A stretch of DNA of 64,000 nt from Hanleya hanleyi (taxonomy: Eukaryota > Mollusca > Polyplacophora > Lepidopleurida > Hanleyidae): positions 1-64,000 of the forward strand of contig JAVTVY010020607.1 of the NCBI GenBank assembly GCA_036873755.1. The letters run 5' to 3'. Under the pieces are notes generated by a model that saw nothing but the letters and a program-made list of their open reading frames with translations, searched no databases and had not been told where the DNA came from. Both the position numbers and the translations under genes were made by a program. Below, one piece after another: positions 10,311-22,266 of the stretch (positions are counted from its first letter, which is position 1; each line of letters opens with the position of its first letter).

Positions 10311-11369
10311 AAAAGTAATTAACTTCATGAATAATGTGTGTTGTTGCAAAATATAGTATGGTGTGCATTTTTTTTAGCTCAAGGCAACATTAAGGGGACT
10401 GACTTATACTCCATTTGATAACCCACAAAACATAGGGTATAGCCCCAGTTTTGAAGCATATTCATGAAAAATTCATATAATTAGTATTTAACTTTTTCTT
10501 ATATTCTAACTGTGTGCAGATAATCACAATGTGTGTCAAAATTCATGAAATTGGATGGATGTTGCTGTGCAAAATTCTCAGCTAGAAGGCTTTTAAAGGA
10601 AATCTCCATCTCTTAACCTAGGAAAGAGAGATAACCCAATAGGGAAAACAGGCAAAATAGCCGCCAAAGCCAAAAATCACCTGCGGACCAAGTACATAGT
10701 GGCCAACGTTCATAACGGTAGATGATTTGGCCGCATGTTGACCATATAAGGATTGCAATGATATTCACTATGCTATCCCGTTCATTGTCAATTTTAGCAT
10801 TATTACATTCCAGAAAGACAAGGAATAATAAATTAGAGATAATACAATATAAAGCGTACAATGTCATTCCTGTCTGTTCTTGAGTAAGCCACACTAGGCT
10901 TGCCATGTTCATTAAACCTGCACTGAAAGAGCCCCAGCAGATCAAGACTCGTGCCGAATTCTGTTGTCGCAATGTGAAGGTCGATTTATACATGTACATG
11001 TATAAATATTGCGAAATCGCTTAACTGATTCATACCGGATTTAGCATCGAATTTGAACGGTTCATTTTCCCTATTTCACAACTGCTGTATTTACATTATG
11101 AGAGATGGATTACCTCGTAATCTACACATCATGTCAGGTAAGGCTTATCTAGTAAAACTCTTATAACATGGTTAACACGGGCTGTATGTGGCTACATGTG
11201 GGTCAACATACATGTATACGGCTGTCCTTTATACTACATGACCATAGTGTATATCGTAACACGGTTTATAACTATCTGCAGGGAAGAGTGAGACCTATAT
11301 GGTTGCCATACAACAAACCGCTCTTTATGTGGAATAATCAATAGTGCGTTACAAGGCGTGTACAGAATT

Positions 11370-11422
11370 GTAGGCTCCATGGTAGAACATATACTTATTG
11401 TCCCTGCGACCATGGAGCCTAC
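11370..11422. repeat. 13-bp perfect inverted repeat beside a LINE tail
   Basis: GTAGGCTCCATGG and its exact complement CCATGGAGCCTAC are separated by 27 bases, and 'taggctccatg' occurs once more at 11427. The hairpin lies directly upstream of the LINE-derived frame and may mark its truncation point. Confidence 0.55.
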
Positions 11423-11424
11423 TA

Positions 11425-11785
11425 TATAGGCTCCATGCTGAGATGGAAAACAGAGAAATGAGGTTATGTCCCATGTGTAATGATGGAAAGGTGGGGGATG
11501 AATATCATTTTTTAGTTGAATGTAAAGGTCTAATTCATTTAAGGGCAGAACTGATCCCAGAATATTATACTAGATTCAATAATATATACCATTTTAAAGC
11601 ACTATTTAATGCAAACCGTAAAACAACAAATAAGCTATGTACCTTTATTAAGAGGGGCCTAGAGGCCCTCAAAATTAAATGAACAGATTGACAGGTTAGC
11701 CGCCATGGCATTGTTACTTAACATTGTATATGTGCTCCATACTTTGTAGGAAGTCAGAGCAATAAACTGATTGATTGATTGATTG
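11425..11785 (+). pseudogene. Non-LTR retrotransposon ORF2 C-terminus and 3' tail
   Basis: The frame contains LCPMCNDGKVGDEYHFLVEC followed by LRAELIPEYY and ends at 11680-11682. A C-x2-C..H-x4-C-like knuckle followed by a short helical tail is the usual end of LINE reverse-transcriptase polyproteins. About 90 bases of 3' sequence follow, closed by 'aataaactgattgattgattgatt', a short-repeat 3' end of the type left by CR1/jockey-like elements. Nothing of the RT or endonuclease is present, so this is a severely 5'-truncated copy. Confidence 0.7.
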
Positions 11786-11789
11786 GTTA

Positions 11790-14080
11790 ATACGAAATGA
11801 ATTCGATCGATGTATACATTTTATAAGTATGTACAAACTCCATTCTACTGGTTCTGCTCCCTCACCAGTATAACACGATGTGCGAATCTGCAGAAGCCCG
11901 GCCTCTCTAGGCTAATAATAATTGTATGGGCAGCCTTTCATGTCAAAAACACTAACTGAAAACGAACAACCATACTTTGAATGAACAGGCGTACGTTTAA
12001 ACGAGTCCTCAAACGTACGAATTATCGGAGGCCTACTTTCAAATGAACCTATTCATATGATCACATTCATAATGGATAACCTAGTTTCCAAGGTATTATC
12101 AAACTTGTGATAAATAACATTTTTAGTGAGTCAGATTCCTTCGCATTTTTAATTGGCTGTCGCCCCGAGCTTTTTCGTTAGATTCGTACCCTTCAAATTA
12201 CTGATTTATTTGATATTTTAGTTCAGTATAATCTGAAACAATATAGAGAATTATAAGTTCAATGCACACAGTAGGGCACTAGTTGCAGAGAAAAGTTTTC
12301 CCTCATTGATATAAATGCGAATTTGTGGCTCCTATATCGTGGAGTCACCGACAGTGCGACCAGTAGATAGTGTATATTTATCGTCAGACTGATTTCTTTT
12401 ATGTTAGAATACACTATTGATTTGTCCCATTAGGCCCTAGATTAAACAGTTTCAGTTCGCCTCTGGAAAACCGACCTTCTTGTGTCTTAGTTGGGAACTA
12501 CATACTGATGTTGTTCATTACCACTACCCCCGCTTCAGCTGCTGAGACGAGCACTTTTCAGCGGTCTGAGCTGATCACATGGGTATCGTCGTTTGATTGT
12601 GTCCTGTACAGAATACAGGTCGCCATGGTAACAATTTTTGCAGGAATAAATCGAGACTTACTAAGTAAGCGGAACACAATAAAAGTTGGCTATGATAAAA
12701 CAATAAAACAATGGAGTATTTAATGCGGGGTGTATCTTACCATGAACATCGACCTTTGGCAGAAGTGACGTCGTTTGCTGTATTTTACCTTTCACCAAAT
12801 CTCTATCTTTGATTTATCAGAGCTCTTGATATAGCAAGATCGCGATTTGACATCAATGAATATACCAGGTTATCATAACCCTTAACAGGGCCAGTATAAG
12901 ATAACTTCACAGGAATAATGACATGAATGAAGGTTTTGCATTGGACAAAACTGAATATTTCTACTAAAACAGGAAGTAATAAATCGATTATTCATTTCAC
13001 TAAGAATCATAAATAGTCCCTTCAAAATTATTTCCAATCATTATGTTATAAACAAACCGTTTCGTCAGTTTGGCAATATACAAGGCTTATGAATACATGC
13101 ACATGTATACAAGCGGGCAAGTCAATGTCATATGGCTTATTGATCATTGTCCAGGGTTCTTCAATAAACAAGATTTGTGTTTAAATGAGTTCAAGCCGGA
13201 ATATAGCCATCTTGTTTTTCGGGCACATTTATAAATGCATGCCGCGTTTTATTAATCAATTTACCGGGGTACATCGAAAACCTTGTGTATTGCCAAACTC
13301 ATGATAATAATCCTGAGGTCATATCTAATTTCATAAGCGGGTTCGGATACTGAATACGTTTATGGCATGTCGCCACGTGCATATTTGGTACCAAATTAAC
13401 TAAATTTTGAGCGTAAAGATCTATATTACTATCCTTATCCTAATGAAATTGAAGTTAATCGAACCTAATTTACGAAATAAGTCAAATTTTGATGGGATAC
13501 CGTATGGGCCCATTTATGACACTGGGGATCGCTTTAAGTCATTTAAGCCATTTCTTCGGATAACTGGACCTGTAAATCCACCAGTGAAAATGCGGACGAT
13601 ACAATTAATCAACCACAGATTACCCCCTTCTCATGCCAGTTCAAGCTTTGGCGGTTTGCTTCTCAATAAGCTCCCGTGAATGGAAGGACATTATTCAGCG
13701 AGGAATTACCGTAAACGTCTGATGAAGTTTGGAGGATAGAGAACAGCCTCACCGGCTTTTCTGATATACGGCGCTTGTATACTTATGACTTATTAATTAT
13801 ACATATTCTAGATAAATACAGTTATAAAACACATGGAGTTACACCGGCTGGTCCGGGCATATACAAATATCATATATGTATTACGATATAGGGAGGAGGG
13901 CATGACGGAACTATTACATCGTGGTTGGCCGTACAAGAAAGTGTTTCACATCTCCATGGTGCTCAAATGAACAAGCGCAATCTACGCGTGACTGGGATAA
14001 TACTCTGTAAACGATTTGGAATTCATTTGGATACAGAATGATGCTCAGTGATTCGGATGTTATGGACATCGTCATGGCTT
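11790..14080. other. Unassigned DNA
   Basis: Several short frames exist (for example 12508-12723 and 13407-13679), but none shows a domain, paired splice sites or similarity to anything else in the window. No RNA gene or repeat border was seen. Confidence 0.45.
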
Positions 14081-14084
14081 ACTG

Positions 14085-14275
14085 ACATCATTGAAAACTG
14101 TTGACAGCTCCTCTCTTGTAGGAAACCATCTTGTGTTTTATTAGTTTTATTTCATATACATTTGGAAATAGAGCTAACGGTCATTCGAAATAGGTCTTTC
14201 GATAATTGATGAGAGGAAATCCATTAATGGACGACGGCTGAATATTGACTGACGACGGATCTGTATGACGTCACG
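14085..14275 (+). repeat. Dispersed ~185-bp repeat (copy 1, diverged)
   Basis: 'catcattgaaaactgttgac' and the ending around 'aatggacgacggctgaat' match 30316-30505, the 17352-17505 fragment and the reverse-strand copy at 41130-41308. The middle is diverged here. No coding capacity and no target duplication could be defined, so the class is unknown. Confidence 0.55.
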
Positions 14276-14289
14276 CTTGCTATTAGCAT

Positions 14290-15178
14290 ATAAACATGCC
14301 ATGGCTCGAGATAGGTTGAAAACTGGAGACCGTTGAAAAACAGGTGATAAATTCATAATCGATATTTAAATTTAACAAAACTCGAGTCTCTATTATCAAC
14401 GTTCTGTTGATGGATCTCCCAGTTCATTTTCAGATAGCATTCTGTCCAGACTTGTTTAAAGGTTGCAGCGCCGATGATAATTTGTGTTTCTCCAATATTT
14501 GTCGGTCAACGCTGTGGTTTCATTCCGTGAAGGCGATAACAAATAATCGGGTTTAATTATGTTATGAATTTATTGCGGGAACGAGTTCATGAAAGTTGCT
14601 TCTCGGGGTTGTGATATGGGTATTCTGGAGGGATAGAGGGATACTTAGCCCGCCTCAGGTTCCGCATATACCAATCGAGGCAAAAGATATATCCCGGCGT
14701 TGTATATATTTCGTAGGATTGGACGATTTCAAGAAGGTCACGCCGGGGATGGAACAGTTTAAGTATCTGTTGTACATTCGGTCCGAGATAGCTGTCCAGA
14801 TTTCTGAAAGATTCACATTCATCAGTTATATTTGAATTATTATGCGGAGACTGCTGATGAGAGATGGCGCTAGACATTTCTGTTATAAAATTTCGGAACA
14901 TATCTCGAACAGTCTGTTATTTATCAAAATGCCTATATATGTGATATTTCGTCTTTTGTCGTTGATACCGGAAATTGACCGATATAGGAGAGTGTACAGT
15001 CCAATTCCAATTTGCAAGTTCATTTGCGATCAAATATGTCAGCCGCTGATCAAACTTACCATGAATTGATTTTAACTTTCAATTCTTTTCTCTTATTTCG
15101 TATTTCTCAATTCGGAATAATCCTATTCGATGGCCAATTAATGTTCCTTTAAGCGCACGTATCTGGATTAAACATCAG
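14290..15178. other. Unassigned DNA
   Basis: Overlapping open frames of about 75-104 codons on both strands (14587-14901 minus, 14596-14835 plus) are present. They are mutual shadows without motif or splice signals. Nothing supportable. Confidence 0.4.
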
Positions 15179-15182
15179 TTAA

Positions 15183-15747
15183 CCCTACCTCTCCTGGGGG
15201 GCTACCAAACTTTCTGCGCTATTTTCGGAACGACAAAAAATGGAGAACTGAAACGCCGTGAATTTGTCGTTTATCATATTGGGGTCATTTTGGGTCCATT
15301 TGCATGACCTCCCGAGCAGAGAATCATGGGTAAATTCAAGATGGCGACCACGTGGGGTACCAGAAAAGTTATTTTTTGGGGGGTACTATTTCTTTAGAAT
15401 TTCTGCTTTTCCGCGAAGAAAAGTGGACAAAAAATATTTTATTTAACATCACATTAATATTTACTAATTTATCTTACAGTTTTTGCGGAGAAATTGCATA
15501 AATAAATAATTCGAAAAATCTGACCGAAAAATCGACAAAAATGCCGTTTTTGAAAATGACGTCACTGTGACGTCATCATAGAGGCCATCTTGGATTTTTT
15601 TACATTTTCTGGTAGAGCTTGTATGGTGTGGTAAGTTTCATATCCCTAGCTCGAGGGGTAAGGAAAATAATTAAGGGGGGCGGCCATTTCGCCCCCCCCC
15701 CCTCTCTCAGACCAGGATACGTCCCAAAAAGCCCAGGACAGATAGGG
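15183..15747 (+). mobile_element. piggyBac-like MITE, complete copy
   Basis: The left end is TTAA followed by CCCTACC..CTGG, and the right end is CCAGGACAGATAGGG followed by TTAT (a mutated TTAA). The ends are inverted repeats of each other (CCCTATCTGNCCTGG). The body has a fixed order: 'ccaaactttctgcgctat', 'ggggtcatttt', 'gagcagagaatcatgggtaa', 'gtggggtaccagaaaa', two TGACGTCA sites at 15557 and 15568, 'ggccatcttggatttttt', and 'tctggtagagctt'. The same order recurs in at least five other places in this window. It has no coding capacity. Confidence 0.8.
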
Positions 15748-15749
15748 TT

Positions 15750-16780
15750 ATATAACTTAATGTGTAACCAAATACAATGCGTTTGGATAAGAAATTGGTA
15801 TTGATCCATTTACTTACATTCAGGCCTATACTAAATTTAATGATAAAAGTTAGATAGGGAGAATATTTAGATCGTGGAACATAAAATCTATCATTTCGCG
15901 AGTGAAATGAATAAAAACTTCATGCTGTTTTTTTTTCACACGGCCCACTGACTTCATTAGTTAGAAGTACGTTCGCTGATTAAAAATAGGTTTATTGGTC
16001 GAATTTATATCTATTTTCTATTTATAAGATAGTTGATACGTTCAAGACTAGTTTATTAAACTAGTATGGTAAATGTTTGGTCCCTTTGAATAAAGTATCT
16101 GAATTCAGAATTGATTGTTAAATTGAAAGTAGAGTCGCTGTTTGTTCGACGTTTGTGTGTGTGTATGTGTGTCACACTAGCACAAACATTTGAAAACTGT
16201 TTAATTTTCTAATTTCCATGGAAAAATAATTGGGCGAGGAGTCTGCTTCACAGAAAGTGAATATACGATTGATTCTCCAACAATGAAAATCACTATTTGG
16301 TAGATGCTCACAACAGAAATGAACACGTGTTGGTTTCCTATATAGCATGGCGATCCCAAAGCATCGTACCTTACGTTGTGGTTGATGGTTATTATATATA
16401 TCAACCATAGTCTATTTTTGGATTATTCAATTTTGAATGATCATACTGTGTAACTGTCGCTACAAACTTTGCATTTTGAACATGACCTATACACACTTTG
16501 TCGTTTGAACATGACTTAATAATTCTGAGTTACTCCACTCCTGTATCACAGCTTGTTAGAGGTTATACATGCATCTACATTTATTTAAGACATAAATTTA
16601 CAGTAACATATTCGTATTGAAATCAGGTATGATAGGCTGTTCAACTATCTTAAGGGATGATGTAAGTTTATGATTGGCTGCTCAACAATATTTAGGGATG
16701 TTACAAGTTTAACTTCATGAAACATACAAACCAATGATACATGACTGATCCAGTAATGATTCAATAGCTCCTAATGTCAG
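15750..16780. other. Unassigned DNA
   Basis: AT-rich with a short (GT)n tract at about 16157-16173. Two overlapping minus-strand frames at 16172-16408 lack any motif. No feature can be supported. Confidence 0.4.
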
Positions 16781-16837
16781 CATGCCAGCTGGAAAAGGAC
16801 CATGTGTGTTTAGATGGGTAAATGGCCCCAGAACAGG

Positions 16838-17343
16838 TGCGATAGAAGTACCAAAAAATAGAATATGGCATATACAAGAATTGTTCAGTTGGCATGAAGT
16901 ACAATATTATATTGTATACTCAGAAAAGTTTCCAGGCACTGAGTCTCATCATTCTCGAATAACAGGACCGTGAAGTAGCGCATTCGTGCAAAAATCGCCA
17001 ATTTTGAAGCGAAAACATCACATATTTCTTTCTATAAGCATAGGAAGTTAAACGATAATCAGAACCTGCTTGATACAGCATACTCGCTGTTCCAAGACAT
17101 AGACCAAATCTGGTTCTGGTTTATCTTTATATGTTTACAGAGAACAATAAGAATTGTTTTCACTTCAGAATCAGCTATTTTGCACGAATGCACTGTTTCA
17201 TGGTCCTGTTGCTCGAGAATCATGAAACTCGGGGCCTTAAAAATTTCTTAGTTTACAATGCAATATAATATTGTACTCTATGCCAATTGAACAATTTCTT
17301 GTAATGGAAGTATTTTATTTTGGTGTTTCTGTATTGCATCTGA
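16838..17343. mobile_element. Foldback element with 165-bp inverted arms
   Basis: Positions 16838-16995 pair with the reverse complement of about 17166-17343. Shared words are 'caagaa(a)ttgttca(g)ttggcat', 'gtacaatattatattg', 'attctcga..aacaggacc' and 'gcattcgtgcaaaa'. The spacer is about 170 bp. The arms differ by small indels. No target duplication was found, so the outer borders are approximate. Confidence 0.7.
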
Positions 17344-17351
17344 CCGTGATG

Positions 17352-17505
17352 CGTTTCACATGTTTATGTATACTATGATTGTCTTTTTGAATTTGGTGCT
17401 AATACTGTTATATGGAAAATGGAATAGGTCTTTGGATTATGGACGCGGATATTCTCTAATGGACGACGGCTGGATTATGAATGACGGGATAGACGCTTGT
17501 AATTT
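17352..17505 (+). repeat. Dispersed ~185-bp repeat (copy 2)
   Basis: From 'catgtttatgtatactatg' to 'ggctggattatgaatgacgg' it is almost identical to 30360-30490. It abuts the right end of the foldback element at 16838-17343. Confidence 0.7.
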
Positions 17506-17509
17506 ACCC

Positions 17510-18080
17510 ATCTAAAGATATAAGGTTCTTTGTTGAACAAATTCCGCAAATCTGGTTCATCTGGTTCGCGTTTCCACACGAACACGTTCAATGCATCCGC
17601 CATAATGTATATAGTCAGACGAACCATGTCTATAGGTATGATGGCTCAATGAAGGTTCTCATCGATGGATTTGGTGGAAAGGCGGAACTACAGTGTATGC
17701 ACAGTGTATGAATGAACAGAAGTAGGTCAATGACTGGAGAAAATTGTCATAAATACTTTTATTTTCTCCACGAAGGGTAAAGTGTTCCTGTTAATTTCGC
17801 TAGTTGTAATAATTGCTGTACATAATTATGTAGTTTGGAAATATATTTCATTTATTGGAATGGGTGATATATTGCAGGTGATTTGTTATGAGATTGTTGC
17901 GATTATAAGATCTAAGGTTGTACTCTTATGCCTAAGTTTTACTGTATTATTAGTGACATGTGTATTTGTGATGAAATCCACAATGAAACAATTGTATATG
18001 AAGACGTGAATTGTCTCACTGGCATTTAAGTAACTTGGCTTATTCTCCATTTAATTATCATATTGTTATTTTCTACTTCA
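17510..18080. other. Upstream region of the LDLa receptor gene, no exon identified
   Basis: The exon at 18085 starts in phase 1, so an earlier exon with the start codon must exist. I could not identify it here or further upstream. A hydrophobic frame at 17782-18009 is tempting but lacks a donor site that would join in phase. Confidence 0.4.
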
Positions 18081-18084
18081 GCAG

Positions 18085-18129
18085 GCTCATTAGCGGGCGC
18101 AATTATCCTCCTCGTTGTCGTCTTCGAAG
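18085..18129 (+). CDS. LDLa receptor gene, exon with signal-peptide core
   Basis: After a pyrimidine-rich acceptor the exon encodes SLAGAIILLVVVFEG and ends at GAAG before gtaatc. The acceptor offers two AGs in a row (exon start 18082 or 18085); both keep phase 1. The run of small and hydrophobic residues just before a Cys-rich segment is what a signal-peptide core looks like. The initiator methionine must come from an unseen upstream exon. The join to the next exon makes the codon GGG, giving FEGPCQV. Confidence 0.6.
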
Positions 18130-18517
18130 GTAATCGAAATTTCATTTCCCAATATTATTTAGGAACATCGGTGTCCCTTTTTGCTAGCCAAGATTCCTTG
18201 GAAACAGAGAATTATTAAACAACTTTTTGAGTACTCCATGAAACAGTGGCGGTTTGCTCCGTTCGCGGGAATTTGAAAACCACTACAAGTAACCAGGTCT
18301 AGGTGTACCGTACTCAAGTTGCACTTGTATTTGAGTGAGAACAAAAACGTATATCAACTTACAATCAGTAATCCCAACGCTAAGACCCATATCTCAAGTG
18401 ATTAAAGTAGTTACATCAGAAGGTACACAAAGTTCCCGGTTTGTATTCATGTGACCGATCAGCACCACTGTCCATTACCATACTCCCATAACTATAGTTG
18501 TGTGTAATTATTTTCAG

Positions 18518-18640
18518 GGCCATGCCAGGTTGGAGGGGCTCTGAGAGAATGTAACACCAATTTTGTTAATTTTCTTAGTGAAATCTATTGTGAGGCGACA
18601 GACAAATGTGAAACATATTGGTCCTGCAAGTCTAAAAATT
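18518..18640 (+). CDS. LDLa receptor gene, Cys-rich extracellular exon
   Basis: Bounded by 'tattttcag' and 'gtaagt', this 123-bp exon encodes 41 residues with five cysteines (GPCQVGGALREC, IYCEATDKCETYWSC). The spacing fits no domain I can name. The last base is a lone T, and the LDLa exon at 38868 begins GC, so splicing creates TGC, a cysteine. That residue is exactly the first of the six cysteines required by LDLa repeat 1, which argues strongly that the two exons, 20 kb apart, belong together. The domain should be extracellular and lie between signal peptide and LDLa repeats. Confidence 0.72.
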
Positions 18641-18839
18641 GTAAGTAGCCCACACAGTTAAATCCCCCACTCCCATAATAACAACATCCTCATGACCTAA
18701 TTCTCATGGTTGAATTATGTCGATAGATTTATTTCCAATGGAGTTGATGTAATTTTTGACAGATGGAATCTGAACTTTCTATAGATTGATGATGTCTGGT
18801 TAGCTGACTGGTTGCTCACTGGCTGATGCCAATAGTCTA

Positions 18840-19262
18840 CATTCAGTTTCCATGTTAAAGTTTTGTGATCACAACAAACACCTTTCTTTTGTTGAAGGTT
18901 TATATATACACGTTAATACTTTTACAATAAACATCAGACTGTTCTGAAACATTACCGGTGTGGAGGCTAAGAATGTCCGCTGGCTAAGAGTGTCCTTCCC
19001 CTATCTTCTAACCCAGCTAGGACACTTTTCTTCACAGTGGGGACAAGTGTCCGTCGTTGGTTGCAATAGAAAAGGATATGAAAAGGGGCACTAATCACCA
19101 GGACATTTTTATCAATCACACCGGCATGCTTAATATCAAGTAATATCATTTTTGGTCAAACTTCTAAGACTTAGTGTTACGCGACTTAGTAAACATTATA
19201 CATGTGAACATTCAGTTTTCATGTTACATGTTAAAGGTTTGTGATCACAACAGACAGCCTCT
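18840..19262. repeat. Direct repeat flanking a small MITE
   Basis: 'acattcagtttccatgttaa' at 18840 and the next 40 bases ('tttgtgatcacaaca') recur at 19208-19262, on either side of the 170-bp MITE at 18955. The copies differ by a small insertion. Confidence 0.55.
18955..19124. mobile_element. 170-bp MITE with CCGGTGTG ends (copy 1)
   Basis: The left end CCGGTGTG..AAGAATGTCC and the right end GGACATTTTTATCAATCACACCGG are inverted repeats. A second copy lies at 41310-41473. The interior is rich in paired GTCC/GGAC words that can form further hairpins. No target duplication was evident, so the transposon class is open. Confidence 0.7.
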
Positions 19263-19564
19263 GTTTTGATGTTCAAACTTTCAACCACCTTCTGATTCAC
19301 TGATCCATCTATTCATTTTGTTCGACTGAACCTTTGTTATTATTTGATTTGGTGAATCATTCTCTACTAATCTCAGCTTATCACTGCTGAGTATCGACCA
19401 GACTCCTTCCAGTACAAATGTAGCTATAGCGAGTATCCTATTTTCAGGACAAATATAGGGTTACATTAGGAATCTTTGATGTTGGTACTGTACCACATGT
19501 ATAGCATTGTAGCCAAGCTGGTGGTAAACCTTGGCTCATTTTAATGTCATAATATGGTAACTGC

Positions 19565-19850
19565 AGGTTCACTATCTCTTGGAGGATTACAGTTAGCCTT
19601 CCGAAACGTCACACCACATATGTATCTGGTTCGGTCAAACTATATGGTAGATAATTCGCCTTTGTAAGCACACTATCTCTCGAATTATATCTACGGTCAG
19701 CTTTTGTATATTTACACAACATATGCATCTGGTTATTGCGCATAAGGCAAGAGTAAGGTGAAATAAATACCAACGATATCAGTTCAAGATCTCTCGAAAT
19801 ATAGCACGATTCTCCAAATTGTACACATATATGGATCTAGTAGGTCAATG
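19565..19850. repeat. Degenerate ~110-bp triple repeat
   Basis: Three diverged copies start near 19569, 19670 and 19790. Each has an 'atctctcgaa'-like word and, about 60-70 bp later, 'acatatg-atctggtt' or 'acatatatggatctagt'. They are old and low in similarity. Nothing else is recognisable in 19130-20080. Confidence 0.4.
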
Positions 19851-20089
19851 ACACCATCCTCTAAAAGAATGAAAGTTGAATACCTCGGACTTGCTTTTAC
19901 ATAGAACCAGGTCCCGCTACACCTGTCTTGTCAGATCTGTATGTTCTGATGAATTACAATTGGCTCGCCCATGTGCATGTCACACATGAATATATAGGGA
20001 TAGTTGAAAAGGAGTGATGTGTATTTTTATATTCCAAACTGATTCTTACTATTTTTCAGTGGGTAATAGGACTGAGGTGGATGGATTTA

Positions 20090-20485
20090 TTTTACCTCTA
20101 CCGGGCATTATGCCCCACCCCTTCTACCAAGCTTTTTATTTTTTCTCCGGAACGACAAATTAAAGAGAGCTGATACTCTGCGACATTGTAGTTTATCATA
20201 TTGGGGTCATTTTGAGCCCATTTTCATAACCCGCGAGCAGACGAAAAGATGACAAAAACTATTTTATTTCACATCAAATTATAATGTGCTATTTACCATG
20301 CAAGTTTTGCAAAGAAAATACATAAATAAAACAATGAAAAAAAAACGTACTGGAAAATGGCGTCACGTGTGACATCAGTATATCGGCTATCTTGGATTTG
20401 TTTTTAAATGTTCTGGTAGAGCATGCAAAATTGAAGGAAAGTGCATACGAAATAGACAGCGTGGTATGCTTGTGAAATCTAGTAG
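20090..20485 (+). mobile_element. piggyBac-like MITE, diverged copy
   Basis: The order 'ctccggaacgacaaa', 'tatcatattggggtcatttt', 'gcgagcaga', 'ggcgtcacgtgtgacatcag', 'atcttggatttg' and 'gttctggtagagc' follows the family consensus seen at 15183. The left end and the 'gtggggtaccagaaaa' segment are missing. Its right part matches 3330-3570. Confidence 0.65.
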
Positions 20486-20489
20486 TAGT

Positions 20490-21577
20490 AAAGACGTCTG
20501 GCTGGCAACAAATGCACTTGGTGACCTGGTCACGTGATCATTTGGGGCCAGCCGGCTTTGGAGAATAAAAGGCTCGGATGTTGAAATGCATGTGTTAAAT
20601 ACATGTATCCAATACATGTAGTGAGTTTAACAAAGGAGGGTGGGGTTTCACAAATGATCAAAATGTGAACGGTGTCTTTATTATTGTATATTTAAAATAT
20701 ATTAACTTAAATATATAAGGGCTTTTGTGTGTTTAAAAAGACAAAATGTATACTTCTAAATTGCAGGGAGTTTTCAAGTGATTTTTCATATATAATATCT
20801 GTCGAGTGGGGTTTTCTCGTGTTCTAAATTGGTTTGTGCTCAAAAGTAAGAAGTCGTTTGCCGCTCTAATCACGAGTCTTTTTCTTTTAGGAAGTGGTCA
20901 AATAAGTGTGAGGCATAGGTTTCCCGAGATTTTCTTAGCGGATTTGTTTCGAAAACAAAATATGTCCTGGGTGCTTCTTGCGACTATTGCGGTTTGATTT
21001 TGAATCATATGACGAGATCGAGGATCACATGCGAAGGATTCATGCAGAGATTTTAAGAAGAGACAATAAGGGGAAGAAGATTATGGTTGATGGCCCCCCC
21101 CCCCCCCCCCATTCCACCCAATTCCCATACCCGAAGTCTAGGGTGCATGAATAGAGCAAGTTATGTCTCATTAACAAACGAATACATTAGAGTTGTAGCG
21201 GATAATAATTTACGCTATCATACGGTGTTGGTTTCTCCCGTTTTAAATCGTTTGCCCATAATTATATTATATTTCTCTTTCGGAAGATTTCACTGGGCCT
21301 GGTTGGCTGAAATACGTCAGCTACCTAGATTTCTCCATTTACATTTTTAATATTACAATATTTTTGTTATTTTTAAATTACATTATCTGAATATAGCGGT
21401 TTTGATATTACCTACTTTTGATCCGGCGAAGTTTGCACTCATGTTCAGAATATTTGTAAAGTTACATGGAACACCTTCGTTCTGAACACTTCACTGATAC
21501 ATGTACACCTGAAGACTACCGAGGTAGATCAGTAACACGGCTAGTATTTCCCTTCATTTCCCTTGTAGCCCTATGTT
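20490..21577. other. Unassigned DNA with a poly-C tract
   Basis: A C-run of about 18 lies at 21093-21110. On the + strand 20960-21050 reads like a fragment of a C2H2-type finger, but no open frame carries it. No gene can be supported. Confidence 0.35.
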
Positions 21578-22266
21578 CTGGGTGTTGATGTAGTCGACAA
21601 CCGATATAAATTTCTGACTTGTTTCAACCTTGCCCTTGTCATAACTAGGGTTTACTACCGATGCCAAGCTACATTTGCAACTTATACTGATAAATTTTAA
21701 CGACAGAAATCGATATGGGAACAATTAGAGCGATTGTAACAGGTTTGAAGAAATGGGGAGAAAAGCGACTATGGGGCTTTCGGAATTTGATAGGGGATAA
21801 TTGCTATTGTACGGGGAGTGAAGTTCTGGCATGCTAGGTTAATCATGAAATATTTTCATGAAATTTTCTTGGGTTGAAAAAGTGAAAGCGAATCCATTCT
21901 AGCAAGCCAGCAGCCTCTACACCTCGAGTATCGTATAGGAAGGAGGAATCCAGAGCCATTTCATCGCGTCCGCTCTGTTCAAGGAATCCGGCTTTGAAAA
22001 TGTAAATGAATATCGGTTGCCATGCTCAATACGGCCTATCTGTAACTGGCGGTGGATTTCCATCAGTAAATGGGTTCAGTGAATATCTACATAAACTTAA
22101 TGTACCCGCCCTTTGATTTGATCCCATGTTGCCCAATCTTCCCTATCGAAATTTCCATGATTGAAATAGTTTATTAAAAAAGAAAAAAAGAAAATAAACG
22201 TGGTGTCTATAAATAAATACTATCTGTGCGAAATGCGATTCCAAAAAGGTTTTTTCCTATGTTTAA

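Noticed and set aside
10613..10999. 128-codon hydrophobic minus-strand frame
   Set aside because: Looks like a membrane protein, but there are no splice signals, no start context and no second copy. Composition could explain it.
17782..18009. Hydrophobic 75-codon frame before the signal-peptide exon
   Set aside because: Tempting as the missing first exon, but no donor site joins it in phase 1 to 18082/18085.
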